Shown here one piece after another: positions 56,101-63,235 of a stretch of 64,000 nt of DNA. The position numbers were made by a program, and so were the translations under genes. How positions within the stretch are numbered: the stretch's first letter is position 1; the number at the start of each line of letters is the position of its first letter. The stretch covers positions 620,001 through 684,000 of the forward strand of contig NC_016940.1 in the NCBI RefSeq assembly GCF_000250635.1, given 5' to 3'. The DNA comes from Saprospira grandis str. Lewin (GTDB lineage: Bacteria > Bacteroidota > Bacteroidia > Chitinophagales > Saprospiraceae). The notes below the pieces were generated by a model. The model had not been told where the DNA came from, ran no database searches, and saw only the letters and a program-made list of their open reading frames with translations.

Positions 56101-57358
56101 CAACTCCAGCACTCCCCCCATAAACATGTACCTTATTATCACGACTGGTAACAACAGCAATATCGTTTCGATATGGCTGATAGGCTCCACCCACGCCCTG
56201 ACCTGTAACAGATAGAACATCTGAAGTTATTGAGGGGATTGGTAGATTTGTTGTCCATGACTGAATGGCTGTCTGTCCTTCTGTATTGTGATCTGTCAAT
56301 GCTTGATTATCATCTCTTGCTTCCCCCAAATATTCTACTCCATATGCTTTTGCCTTAAAGTTTTTTCTAGCAAGCTTTCGAATTGACTGAGAATAATGTA
56401 GTCCCCCTTTCCAATATGCAAAACTAGCAGAACCTCCAACATCAAAATTGGCAGAAAAGTTAGACCCCTTAAATTGTCTATCAGCAAGAGGAGTATATGT
56501 AGTCTCTGATCCAGGCATCAAACCTATACTTACTCCAGTAGTAGTCACTAAAGATTCCTTTTGATCTGTAGATTTTTTCCTATATTTATTATAACCTCCA
56601 TTTAGGCCTAGAGACATACGGTGCCCAGATAGCCCCCCATAAGCGTGCTGCAAGGAAGCACTTCCCCTAGCTGATCTCCTCCTATCTCCTTCAACACCTC
56701 CTCTATTATAAGATACAGAAAGATTAGCTTGCCCGCTACCACCATCAAAAGAGCTCATATTCATCCCAAAACCAGCTCCAAAGCTAAACTTATCTGTTAT
56801 TTTATAGCCTAGGCTAACTCCTGGATCAAAGCTAATTCCCTGACCTTTTAAGCTATTTATTGTATAGCTAAAACCTAAATTAAAACCTTTAGAAAAATTT
56901 TTAGATTTATCAACTCCAGGCATCTCTATTCCTCCAGAAACTCTATACACTCTATTCACATTATCCTTCTGATCCACTTCTCGCTCTATCAAATCACCGT
57001 TAAAGTCATCTGGCAGCCCTCGCATCTGTCGATTGATTGCGCCAATACCAAGGTTCCAGCCTAAACCTACCATAGAAGCTTCTGCTTCAGGAGAGGTTAC
57101 GGAATTATAAAACAAGTTTACGGGGTATCCTCCATTTGGACCAGGGAGGTCAAATAGAGGAATATTGTATGTAAAATCTCCTGAAAATAGGTCCACCATT
57201 TCGGTAGTGCCTACAGGTTCAAAAGACTGCAATTCAGGTTGAGTAGGGCCAGAAGTTAATGCTAATGCAACTGCTGGAAAAAACATTTGATTGATCATCA
57301 ATAAGATGAAAAAGCTAGCGGCTCGCTTGCTAAACTTAGCTCTGCTAATGTAGTTCAT
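50165..57358 (-). CDS. Giant secreted SpvB/RHS-like protein
   Basis: 2397 residues. After an N-terminal signal (RAASFFILLMINQMFFPAVA) comes a start region characteristic of Bacteroidota RHS/TcC-like proteins: VDLFSGDFTYNIPLFDLPGP, NLFYNSVTSPEAEASMVGLG, WNLGIGAINRQMRGLPDDFN. Long beta-rich stretches follow, with glycine/serine-rich segments at ~190-330. At ~2230-2340 a carbohydrate-binding-like jelly-roll domain is seen (YVFSCWVKLDNADRPTYQPF, ALYIDDLRIFP). The C-terminus has an RHS-like YDPVNYKVRATLDNNNFFSR. No toxin tip. It starts 2 bp after the upstream lipoprotein stop, deep in the RHS operon, and probably cooperates with the RHS toxin at the cell surface. Intact reading frame. Confidence 0.82.
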   Translation of the reverse strand: MNYISRAKFSKRAASFFILLMINQMFFPAVALALTSGPTQPELQSFEPVGTTEMVDLFSGDFTYNIPLFDLPGPNGGYPVNLFYNSVTSPEAEASMVGLGWNLGIGAINRQMRGLPDDFNGDLIEREVDQKDNVNRVYRVSGGIEMPGVDKSKNFSKGFNLGFSYTINSLKGQGISFDPGVSLGYKITDKFSFGAGFGMNMSSFDGGSGQANLSVSYNRGGVEGDRRRSARGSASLQHAYGGLSGHRMSLGLNGGYNKYRKKSTDQKESLVTTTGVSIGLMPGSETTYTPLADRQFKGSNFSANFDVGGSASFAYWKGGLHYSQSIRKLARKNFKAKAYGVEYLGEARDDNQALTDHNTEGQTAIQSWTTNLPIPSITSDVLSVTGQGVGGAYQPYRNDIAVVTSRDNKVHVYGGSAGVELGLGAPLRIGLDLDYNHQKEHVYNHQPEYGNNIGAQRKTASDPFFEPYYYKGFGEMSTERLISDAYLMGDDLVSPLKARTNESRLRSITTGATLADVKGRGKRKARSKSIQPYKNRELATGLLPEFNIQHYSKQESAVIDEYSVKENLSRPLTKENHTGAYTVLSEEGLRWNYGLAVQNVEQKEYAFSVAPEIDPCKKVIDIDQRDESIHYKVNHTEEYLDITTTPSYAHSYMLTSILGTNYIDMDPTDGEPNDEDQGYWVRFEYAKTSDAYIWRSPFLGATYSQGKATAKIDDKGSFTAGKREQYYVARIETKTHRAEFAYSQREDAYGAGDYIQDQNSNIKYGDSSYKLDSIRIFSKQELATKGSTAIPMKVVHFEYSYELCPGTENNVNGGGKLTLKKVYFTYENSNRGALNPYQFEYPDQGVSYANYYALGVDRWGTNRGELENACTDSYISYTQQTNSLVAPLTKQEMADRASVWHLKKIKLPSGSTIELELERDEYGYEQDHVAGQMFNIVAFGDPLNPYDEEKLIENTTDISHPDSSALAKLYTSKLSSLNTSGKKEALSIYFKLEEPISNDAAAGAKFERYFTDLYEDDKGKQLYLRYAANVFGQYLASDGYHENIVAYLYIKSYELVPSVSGGDYLYGRIILKDYGDFSSKVNKYHPLAINIWQYIKFNLLDQFLGEPPLTGTGPAGGDGNAWNRMMKNAILSIKSFYKVCGERQLGKKGNLKRSFIRLNTPDRRIFGDGLRVKRVLLKDHWTKENTPVYGMVYDYDTQDENGEVISSGVAAATPVVGRESSGLRYAKHYMKAKKRNQNELYFFEYPYNENFLPGASIGYSKVTVRSLATEASLAQRKGEPFSQAYQDAGIDPNLKGFASSGQSIHEFYTAKDFPYILKAGKIDRKYRANLIPIPLLGFNKYAHYRGSQAYSVELNNMHGRLKKVSQYAQSKDGEMLDSPISWVEYNYKHRVESYAEGIRLRERKVLTSLVPVLLSDTGGADYGQNVKVEYQEMGVDREVTVGAEKNSSRAVSIGAGLNTLWSLPLFIVPVVAGHGHITNESMQTQVTNKVIRRAAIMDKVVAYNGQSRVETENLLYDQYTGQALLTRVNNNYDDAIYSYNLPAHFFYKGVGPAYKNWGAEFLAAVGNQRLAGTDNRYVLDLGPQLPTTWNDLMEGLIAGDEYLAYNQTNPSSPAVKFTLLSKYEENSNCYLEMHSDDPVALGSTYQLKVIRSGARNQLTASVGSITALSDPTKNRAVVSCDGPLELDSITYSCDTETEAIAAELADFLNATLDVDNLGSAATTSSYLGNSPTEAYANRINTGGSAVLSSKWTQLASLINFEDCSYSGCTVEPVDPANPNDVSVNYLEEDGETVNPYTTYSTPDCFEGLVEYNPAKIKWEPEGTHLLNPIYYYLEGSQGDVPKIGAELQHFVDVRLQSYSNNAIQGTTYPKIDSYAIRGCNRFSGIDVLEIAIEVKMRAATDPVTFILATDRIFCHEFQWPAEEQLSLPLYAYRTINDVLNISAAELSEDWLQMHATASDNPYATGERGIYRMLNSYTYVDERRQTTPTVNLRKDGAMDSVVLFEWNRPVLMQDCEAFDKWKKTNTITKYNGDNAETENRNIIGLYSSALYGYNGSLPIAVAANAKQEEIAFEGFEEYATTTDLNNLPHIETGQLNFGNQTDTAYAIYHRLDVAQPFYWTDGQLYLDEPYQSSWSNYYQGQNMRLHLRDEAGKAQSDRIIIDSLSASPNGKIIIHYDPNELDIPSAYRLTGAVSIERKLPSQEVSNTMASLSDETAHTGNLSIKLQANGTFNFDNSMMELEADKAYVFSCWVKLDNADRPTYQPFVDLLTSSNVQLLSDMSPTGTIIDGWQRMEGQFSIPEAALLSATYEGLLGLQNKHKGKALYIDDLRIFPAEGGLQTYIYDPVNYKVRATLDNNNFFSRYLYNQEGTLIAVQKETERGIKTIQETGSHMKTTDVE

Positions 57359-57360
57359 GA

Positions 57361-57984
57361 TTATTTTATCTTGGGTGTGTTCTTAATCTGTTCTCCAGAA
57401 AAAAATAACTTAATTGGTGCTATCTGAAATTCTTCACTATCTAATACAAAAGTCTTGTCTGCTTTTTTACTATTTTCATTAGTCTTAAAAGCCAATAAAA
57501 AGCCTCCATATTTAGACATATTATAACTTCTCTCAAACTGATATAAAGAGGGCTTTAAGCTATCTCCTCCATCTATCAATAGAATATCTTCGGCCATATC
57601 AAAAGACAAATACTGTAAGCGCCGTTTAGATGCAGCTTGATCATAGACCTGCCAATTGAGAAGAGTTGTGCCTTCTTTCTCACGATCCCTAACCCTCAGC
57701 CTTAAATAGTAGTACTGTAAGTCTTTATAGGCTGATCGCTCCTTATCTAAATCTAGATTCAAAAACTCTTCTTCAGAATTTGTTTTGAGAAGAATTAGTG
57801 CGTCTGAAGGCCGATAGGCTAAATCCAACTCTAAACCAGCAACTACTTTTGTTTTGCGTAAGCCATTATCTGGATCATCAATATAATCTAGATAGTCTTT
57901 GGCATCTATTTCTTTAGTTGTACAAGAACCAAAAGCAAGAAATAAAATACCTAAACAGCTATAAAGTATCTGTTTTTTACACAT
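57361..57984 (-). CDS. Lipoprotein of the RHS operon, function unknown
   Basis: 207 residues. MCKKQILYSCLGILFLAFGS followed by Cys21 is a lipoprotein signal. The mature part is beta-rich (LELDLAYRPSDALILLKTNS, YYYLRLRVRDREKEG, EFQIAPIKLFFSGEQI) without a recognised domain. The start codon overlaps the OmpH-like gene's stop by one base and the stop lies 2 bp before the giant gene, so all three are surely co-translated. It may be an outer-membrane chaperone or anchor for the giant protein (inferred). Confidence 0.75.
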   Translation of the reverse strand: MCKKQILYSCLGILFLAFGSCTTKEIDAKDYLDYIDDPDNGLRKTKVVAGLELDLAYRPSDALILLKTNSEEEFLNLDLDKERSAYKDLQYYYLRLRVRDREKEGTTLLNWQVYDQAASKRRLQYLSFDMAEDILLIDGGDSLKPSLYQFERSYNMSKYGGFLLAFKTNENSKKADKTFVLDSEEFQIAPIKLFFSGEQIKNTPKIK

Positions 57985-58490
57985 TACTTCCCTGCATATT
58001 TTTTATTGATGTAGGCAATAACATCTGCTGTAATATCTTCAGCCTCATCAGCATACATTAAAGAGCCATTAGCAGCAGACCCAAATACATAGTCATACTG
58101 TTGCTCCTTGCCATACTCAAAAACATATTGGTTAATCTGTGTCCACAACTGTTCTTGATAACGCTGTTGATCATTAGCTGTTTCTTGGTTAAACTGCTGC
58201 AACAACAAGTTATAGCGCTTTTCTAGCGTTTTCATCCGAACTACTGCATCTTCATCTAAATCACTTGCAGCCATAGCAGATATTTCCGCTTTAATTGAAT
58301 CTAAAGCTTGCTGCCGATGACTGCTTTCAGCTCTATGTTTAGCATCTAGCTCCAAGGTGCCCTGAAACTCTTCAAAAAGCTTAAAGTTATTTACATAGGC
58401 TAATTTAGGGCCCTGATTACAAGCCGCTAAGCTCAAGGAAAAAATTAGTATTGCAACTACAGCTTTAAACTTATTCTTTACATTCCACAT
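57984..58490 (-). CDS. OmpH/Skp-like periplasmic chaperone, lipoprotein form
   Basis: 168 residues. The signal VAILIFSLSLAACNQ ends in a lipobox. The rest fits the OmpH family: KLAYVNNFKLFEEFQGTLEL strand-helix, a long coiled coil (~40-130, HRQQALDSIKAEISAMAAS, MKTLEKRYNLLLQQFNQ) and the closing YDYVFGSAANGSLMYADEAE with DITADVIAYINKKY. Skp-type chaperones carry unfolded outer-membrane or secreted proteins through the periplasm. Its place just before the giant secreted protein suggests a dedicated chaperone. Confidence 0.85.
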   Translation of the reverse strand: MWNVKNKFKAVVAILIFSLSLAACNQGPKLAYVNNFKLFEEFQGTLELDAKHRAESSHRQQALDSIKAEISAMAASDLDEDAVVRMKTLEKRYNLLLQQFNQETANDQQRYQEQLWTQINQYVFEYGKEQQYDYVFGSAANGSLMYADEAEDITADVIAYINKKYAGK

Positions 58491-58492
58491 GT

Positions 58493-60070
58493 CTACTCAA
58501 TTCTAAACCTTAAGAAATAATCAATTCCCTGATTTCCCTCTACTTCTAATATATAATACTTGTTAGCGCTTAAAGAAGCTGCTGTTAGAGGAAGCGTCAA
58601 CCAGTTAGTTCCTCTCGTTAAATCTATAGTTCCTGTATCTGCTAGCTGGCGATTCCAAGCATAAATTTTATAGCTCAACTGTTCTCCAGCTAATAACTCA
58701 TAATCTTGATCAAATCGAATTCTTAAACTATCATCTGTAACGGAAACATAACCTCCATCTAGCTCTTCTTTCAACTCGTAATAAGGTAAACCCGCTACAA
58801 AATCTGCACAATTATATGTTGTCGCTCCTGTGTTAGGGCTAGGATCTGGATCTTCACAAATTGTACGTACTCTAATGCGATCTATAGCAGTGGCATTTCC
58901 AATTAAGCCCGTATAGAAAAAACCCTCATCAGCTGATGTAAGTACTTGAGGCTCCCCTATTTCTAACCCATTCTTATAAAAATGTACCTTTTCTTGATCA
59001 AGCCCTAACTCAATTCTATCTCCTATTTGCGTTTTATTCTGAGCCGTATATATAATCTCCTTATTTTTATAAATATGTACAGCTGTTCGACCTAGTTCTA
59101 AATAGTAATCTCCATCTTGTTGCTTAAAGCCTAAACCTACATAGCTTTCACTGTCTGTACCAAAACTATTTAAATTTACAGACAACCCCAGAAGCCCCAG
59201 ATTTCCTAAATCTGACCTAGGATCATAGGGCAGCTTGCATAAATCTCCAGGAACAATGAGCTTTAAAAAGCTAGCCGTTGTTTTTGTTGCTGTATTCGAA
59301 GTTAATACTCCTGAAGAATAACTCAAAGACTCTTCTGTTTCTACATCCAAATAGCAAGCACCAATTGTTGAACTATTTTCATATACCGCTAAAACCTCAT
59401 CCGCCCCTAAAGCATAGTTAAATATCTTCAACTCATCTAACTTCCCCTTAAAGTACTTTGTCTGATTAAATCGCATTCCTATCACTGCGCTCTCTTGAGC
59501 TGTAGCATAATGAGGCGGACAATTGGAAGGTATTGAGGTTGTTGTTATTAAAACGCCATCTACATAAACTTTTCCTTCCGTACTGCTTCTTGTATACAAT
59601 ACATGATGCCAATTGTCATTTTCAGCAGTTCCCGTAGAGGCCGAATAGGCAACTTGCGGATTAGAACAGTTGGTCCAACCATAACCCGTAAATCCAGACT
59701 GTCCATAATAATTATTAGCTACATATAGCCCCTGATCACCATTAGCCCCACCAATAGAAATTATTGGCATATAGCTTTTATATGAAACTGGCTCTGCTTG
59801 AACCCATACAGAATAGCTATACTCTGCAAACTTTAATGCTTGTAAATTAGATAATTTTAAATAGTCATCCTGGCCATCAAAATAGTATGCACTGCTATCC
59901 CGTCCATAACGATCAGTTGTGGGAATAGCTCCGTTTATCGTAGCAGAATGGTTAGCATACTGATCATCTCCTGTTCCATTCATCCTGAAGTATGCAACAG
60001 CTCCTGTTTGTGCTGAAACCAGCTGCCCGATTAAAAGCATTGCTACTGAAATCCATAGTTTATTTCTCAT
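58493..60070 (-). CDS. Secreted LamG/concanavalin-like domain protein
   Basis: 525 residues with a signal peptide (MRNKLWISVAMLLIGQLVSA). Residues ~25-235 are a LamG/pentraxin-like jelly roll: YFRMNGTGDDQYANHSATIN, GRDSSAYYFDGQDDYLKLSN, YSVWVQAEP, NWHHVLYTRSSTEGKVYVDG, GKLDELKIFNYALGADEV. A second jelly-roll-like part (~245-400) has SESYVGLGFKQQDGDYYLEL and VHFYKNGLEIG. Such domains bind carbohydrate or protein on surfaces. It stops 2 bp before the OmpH-like gene and begins 47 bp after the first operon gene. Confidence 0.85.
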   Translation of the reverse strand: MRNKLWISVAMLLIGQLVSAQTGAVAYFRMNGTGDDQYANHSATINGAIPTTDRYGRDSSAYYFDGQDDYLKLSNLQALKFAEYSYSVWVQAEPVSYKSYMPIISIGGANGDQGLYVANNYYGQSGFTGYGWTNCSNPQVAYSASTGTAENDNWHHVLYTRSSTEGKVYVDGVLITTTSIPSNCPPHYATAQESAVIGMRFNQTKYFKGKLDELKIFNYALGADEVLAVYENSSTIGACYLDVETEESLSYSSGVLTSNTATKTTASFLKLIVPGDLCKLPYDPRSDLGNLGLLGLSVNLNSFGTDSESYVGLGFKQQDGDYYLELGRTAVHIYKNKEIIYTAQNKTQIGDRIELGLDQEKVHFYKNGLEIGEPQVLTSADEGFFYTGLIGNATAIDRIRVRTICEDPDPSPNTGATTYNCADFVAGLPYYELKEELDGGYVSVTDDSLRIRFDQDYELLAGEQLSYKIYAWNRQLADTGTIDLTRGTNWLTLPLTAASLSANKYYILEVEGNQGIDYFLRFRIE

Positions 60071-60117
60071 GTTCTTCTTTCCCGCTGTTTACTAGTTTTG
60101 GGTCTATGTTTTATCTA

Positions 60118-60690
60118 CTAATTGGCTAAATCATAATTGTATGTAGCCGAATACCGTCCGTCAACTGATTTCAAACGCAATCTTATATATAAGGGATATG
60201 GCCTAGATATCCGATCTAACTGAAACTCCCAAACATTAGCTCTTTTCTTGATTAAGCGTGACCGCCCATTAAGCGCTCCTTCTTCCAAAGAGATAGTACG
60301 GCTGTATACATTATTTTGGCCCTGACTACGTCCTATCTTTAGCTCTATCTCTTCTACTAAATCACTACTTAATAACTGAATTTGTAGTTTTAAGTCTCCC
60401 TTGGCCTGATTACAACTCAATGCCGAATGATGTAAAGAATCTATAGAACATGCTGGCTGCGCCCCAGCTGAACACTGAAAATTACAGGCAGTCAAATACC
60501 CTTCTATATTCACACAGCGCATCTGCTCAAAAGCCTGCACCTGCTGTAAACTATCCCAACGAGCTGAATCAATTGCAGCCTGAGCTAAACTATCTGGATG
60601 CTGTGCCTTCAACATTGATGTGGAAAATAATAAAAATAGAAGCACAACAACTATTTGAGAAGGGCAGAAAGTCTGTTTCTTCGTCTTCAT
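60118..60690 (-). CDS. Secreted protein, first gene of the RHS operon
   Basis: 190 residues. The N-terminus has a signal peptide (QIVVVLLFLLFSTSMLKAQ). Four cysteines occur in CVNIEGYLTACNFQC and ACSIDSL-type spacing, and the second half is beta-rich (LKLQIQLLSSDLVEEIELKI, VWEFQLDRISRPYPLYIRLR). No domain recognised. A TACTTTTG box 30 bases upstream marks the probable operon promoter, so the transcript may run ~20 kb through the giant protein to the RHS toxin. Confidence 0.7.
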   Translation of the reverse strand: MKTKKQTFCPSQIVVVLLFLLFSTSMLKAQHPDSLAQAAIDSARWDSLQQVQAFEQMRCVNIEGYLTACNFQCSAGAQPACSIDSLHHSALSCNQAKGDLKLQIQLLSSDLVEEIELKIGRSQGQNNVYSRTISLEEGALNGRSRLIKKRANVWEFQLDRISRPYPLYIRLRLKSVDGRYSATYNYDLAN

Positions 60691-60720
60691 TTATTTTAGG
60701 TTTTATTCGTTCTATGGTCG

Positions 60721-60728
60721 CAAAAGTA
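60721..60728 (-). promoter_or_regulatory. Possible -7 promoter box of the RHS operon
   Basis: Minus-strand TACTTTTG (TAnnTTTG), 30 bases upstream of the first ATG. A TTG about 26 bases further upstream could serve as -33 element though the spacing is long. Confidence 0.5.
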
Positions 60729-60829
60729 ATTATTATTCAAAAAACTACTTAAGCCAAGTCACAAATAAAGTATCTTACATTAAAAAACAAACTATACTTA
60801 AGACCAAGTACGACCTAATATAGACTTAT

Positions 60830-60867
60830 CAGGCCTAATATCTTTTTTTAAAAAAATATTAGGCCTG
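60830..60867. terminator. Terminator-like hairpin after the GspF gene
   Basis: Inverted repeat CAGGCCTAATAT/ATATTAGGCCTG with a T7/A7 interior. It lies 35 bases beyond the GspF stop and between the two operons. No T-run follows directly, so moderate. Confidence 0.5.
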
Positions 60868-60901
60868 TCACAAAACAAAAAATACATCTACATTCAATAC
60901 T

Positions 60902-62029
60902 TTAAAACCCTATAGATGTACTCAATTGAAATAATGGTAAATACATCGCCACTAAAATAACAGCAACCATAAATCCTAAGGCAACAATCAAAACAGGCTC
61001 TAACAGACTGCCAATAATAGCCGTTCGCTGCTCTATTTCTTCATTATACTGCTCTGCCAAACGCCCAAACATAGGCCCCAACTGGCCTGCCTCCTCCCCT
61101 ACTCGAATAAGCGCCAAAAACTGATTGTTAAATATAGTTCCCTTTCCCAAAGCCTCGGCTAAAGTATCTCCCTGTAATACCTTCTGACTAGCCGATTTTA
61201 ATACTAGCTCTAAAGGATAAAAATCAATCATCTGATCCAATAAATCCATAGCCTGCAACAAAGGCAAACGCGCCCCTAACAATAAAGCCATAGATTGAGC
61301 AAAACGAGCTAAATATATTCGCTTGATAATCGGCCCAAAAATAGGCAGAAACAACAGTATATTCGCCCGCCATTTTCGCCACCAAACCGCCTTTTTTTGA
61401 CTATATAAAAATATAATTAACCCTAGCAGCAAGAGCAAAACATAGCCCCCATAACGACTGCTATAATCCGAAGCCTGCACGACCAAACGCGTCAAATAAG
61501 GCAATTCACTACCAAAACGCTCATAAATCCCCGAAAACATGGGCACCAAATAACGCAGCAAAAAGAAAAGCGCCAAAAAAGAAAAACTCATAACAAAAAT
61601 AGGATACGATAAAGCAGAAATAAGCTGCTGCCGATACTTTAAACTCTTCCTGAAAAAAGCCGCCAAATCCTTTAATACAGCCTGTAACTGACCCGATTCT
61701 TCCGCAATCTGAATACTATAACACTCATAAGTCGAAAATACAGACAAACGCTGCATAGCCTCAAAAAAACGAGCCCCCGAAATGATTTCCTCTAATAAAC
61801 GCCCTAAAATCTCTTGCTCCTTTTTCTTCTTTAAATTCTCTTTCAATAATTCTAAGGCCGTCTGCAAATCTAAACCCGCCCGCAATAATAACGCTAACTC
61901 CTCATAAAAAGCTTGTTTTCTCTTAGCCGAAAAAGCCCCCCCAAAACTAATATCCTTATTCATGAAGGCCCAAAAAGAACTAGAGCTTTCCTCTTTTTTT
62001 TTCTCCTTTCGCGCTAATTTGATTCCCAT
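60902..62029 (-). CDS. Type II secretion/type IV pilus inner-membrane protein, GspF/PilC family
   Basis: 375 residues. Two T2SSF domains (~38-160 and ~240-360) each followed by hydrophobic helices: SYPIFVMSFSFLALFFLLRY, GGYVLLLLLGLIIFLYS and VLIVALGFMVAVILVAMYLP. Typical blocks are LALLLRAGLDLQTALELL, AEESGQLQAVLKDLA and RVGEEAGQLGPMFGRLAEQYNEE. This is the platform protein that links the assembly ATPase to pseudopilins. Its start overlaps the pseudopilin gene by 16 bp. No ATPase gene is seen in the window; it may lie upstream. Confidence 0.93.
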   Translation of the reverse strand: MGIKLARKEKKKEESSSSFWAFMNKDISFGGAFSAKRKQAFYEELALLLRAGLDLQTALELLKENLKKKKEQEILGRLLEEIISGARFFEAMQRLSVFSTYECYSIQIAEESGQLQAVLKDLAAFFRKSLKYRQQLISALSYPIFVMSFSFLALFFLLRYLVPMFSGIYERFGSELPYLTRLVVQASDYSSRYGGYVLLLLLGLIIFLYSQKKAVWWRKWRANILLFLPIFGPIIKRIYLARFAQSMALLLGARLPLLQAMDLLDQMIDFYPLELVLKSASQKVLQGDTLAEALGKGTIFNNQFLALIRVGEEAGQLGPMFGRLAEQYNEEIEQRTAIIGSLLEPVLIVALGFMVAVILVAMYLPLFQLSTSIGF

Positions 62030-62484
62030 TGATCCCTGTTTTTTTGGCTCCTAACCCTAAATACAAAATCCAAATCTTCTATTTCCCAATCTAAAGCATC
62101 TACTGGCCCATTTTCCTCCCGCAAAGCCTTCTCCCAATACAAACGCAATGCTTTTGTCTCGCAAAATACAGTATCTACTTTGGCCTCCATCTCCAGAATT
62201 TGCCGACAAACAAAATCTCGCTCAAAAGAATAAGATAACTGCAGACTATCCATTTCCAAAATTAACCGCTGCTCCTCCCAAATAGCACTCCGACTACGCA
62301 CAAAATCAGTCTGCAAGATGGCCCGAAAAGCATCCAATTCCAAAATTGCCTCCGTCTCTCGCTCATATTGACGATACAATTGATCCATTATCTGATGAGC
62401 TAACAACCCCATAGACAATACAAAGGTAGCCAACAACATCACCAAAATAAGCTCTACTAAAGTAAATGCCGCATATTTTTTCAT
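62014..62484 (-). CDS. Pseudopilin with prepilin N-terminal methylation motif
   Basis: 156 residues. MKKYAAFTLVELILVMLLAT carries the type III signal (A-FTLVE): cleavage is expected before Phe7, with Glu at position +5 of the mature protein, followed by a transmembrane helix to ~30. The C-terminal part is a small beta-rich domain (LILEMDSLQLSYSFERDF, LDWEIEDLDFVFRVRSQ). Resembles GspJ/GspI-like minor pseudopilins. Repeat copy S sits 14 bp upstream of the start. Confidence 0.85.
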   Translation of the reverse strand: MKKYAAFTLVELILVMLLATFVLSMGLLAHQIMDQLYRQYERETEAILELDAFRAILQTDFVRSRSAIWEEQRLILEMDSLQLSYSFERDFVCRQILEMEAKVDTVFCETKALRLYWEKALREENGPVDALDWEIEDLDFVFRVRSQKNRDQWESN

Positions 62485-62493
62485 CTCCTATTT

Positions 62494-62645
62494 TTTTGGG
62501 GCTTGCCCGCCCAAAGGGCGGGCCGGGCTGTGTCGCAGCTCGCTGTTCGCTCGGCCCTGCGTTTTTTTCGCTGCGCTCAAAAAACTGGGTCTGGCCTGCG
62601 GCCACTGCTATCCATCCCTAAGCCGACGGCCCTTCGGGCCTTTTT
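62494..62645 (+). repeat. GC-rich palindromic intergenic repeat, copy S
   Basis: Plus orientation; the GGGGC end lies about 14 bp upstream of the pseudopilin ATG. Very similar to copy Q. Convergent partner of copy T. A GTAGGTTGAAACCTA hairpin follows at ~62650. Confidence 0.85.
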
Positions 62646-62743
62646 ACTGTAGGTTGAAACCTATAACAACAATGGACTTCAGCCCATCTGCGAAAAACCG
62701 TTCAGCAGCCGAAGAAAAACGCCAAAAGAAGAAAGACTGTTGG

Positions 62744-62874
62744 GCGGCCTAGCGATGGTAGGCAGTGCGGCAAAGCCGCAGACCAAGCAAAAACTTGTTT
62801 TTTGCGCAGGGCCGAGCGAGCAGCGAGCTGCCGGACGTAGCGCCGACGAGCGAAGCGAGGCGGAGGCCCCAAAA
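62744..62874 (-). repeat. GC-rich palindromic intergenic repeat, copy T
   Basis: Minus orientation: GGCCTAGCGATGG ... GGAGGCCCCAAAA, ending 8 bp before the stop of the next gene. Contains the AAAACTTGTTTTTTGCGCAG module. Confidence 0.85.
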
Positions 62875-62881
62875 CAAGCAT

Positions 62882-63235
62882 TTAATCCACAGGCCAATAT
62901 AACCACTGTTTATCGATTCGCAATTCTTCTTTATGCGCATCCAGAACGGTTAGTTCTAAACGATAGAGATAAGGCGCATTTTCTTTCTGCCATTTCTGTT
63001 CAATGATAAAAGGGGGGCGATCAAACTGCTGATTTTCTGAAGGTCCCTGCTCCAAAGCTGTCGTTCGGATATCTTGCAAGCAAAGTTCAATTAAAGATTG
63101 TTGCTGTATGGCATCGGCTTTTAGCAATTGTATATAAAATTTTAGTCCGAAGGCCAAGCTAATAAAAATAAGTAGTAGGGCCATCATGCTCTCCAATAAA
63201 GAGGTGGCCGGCACTTTTTGCATTACTCTAAGCAT
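62882..63235 (-). CDS. Small pseudopilin-like protein
   Basis: 117 residues. QKVPATSLLESMMALLLIFI resembles a divergent pseudopilin leader (polar stretch, then a hydrophobic helix with Glu near its start), followed by a short globular part (FKFYIQLLKADAIQQQS-like helix, YLYRLELTVLDAHKEELRID). The start overlaps the upstream gene's end by 13 bp. Likely another minor pseudopilin of the same machine; confidence moderate because the signal deviates from FTLxE. Confidence 0.65.
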   Translation of the reverse strand: MLRVMQKVPATSLLESMMALLLIFISLAFGLKFYIQLLKADAIQQQSLIELCLQDIRTTALEQGPSENQQFDRPPFIIEQKWQKENAPYLYRLELTVLDAHKEELRIDKQWLYWPVD

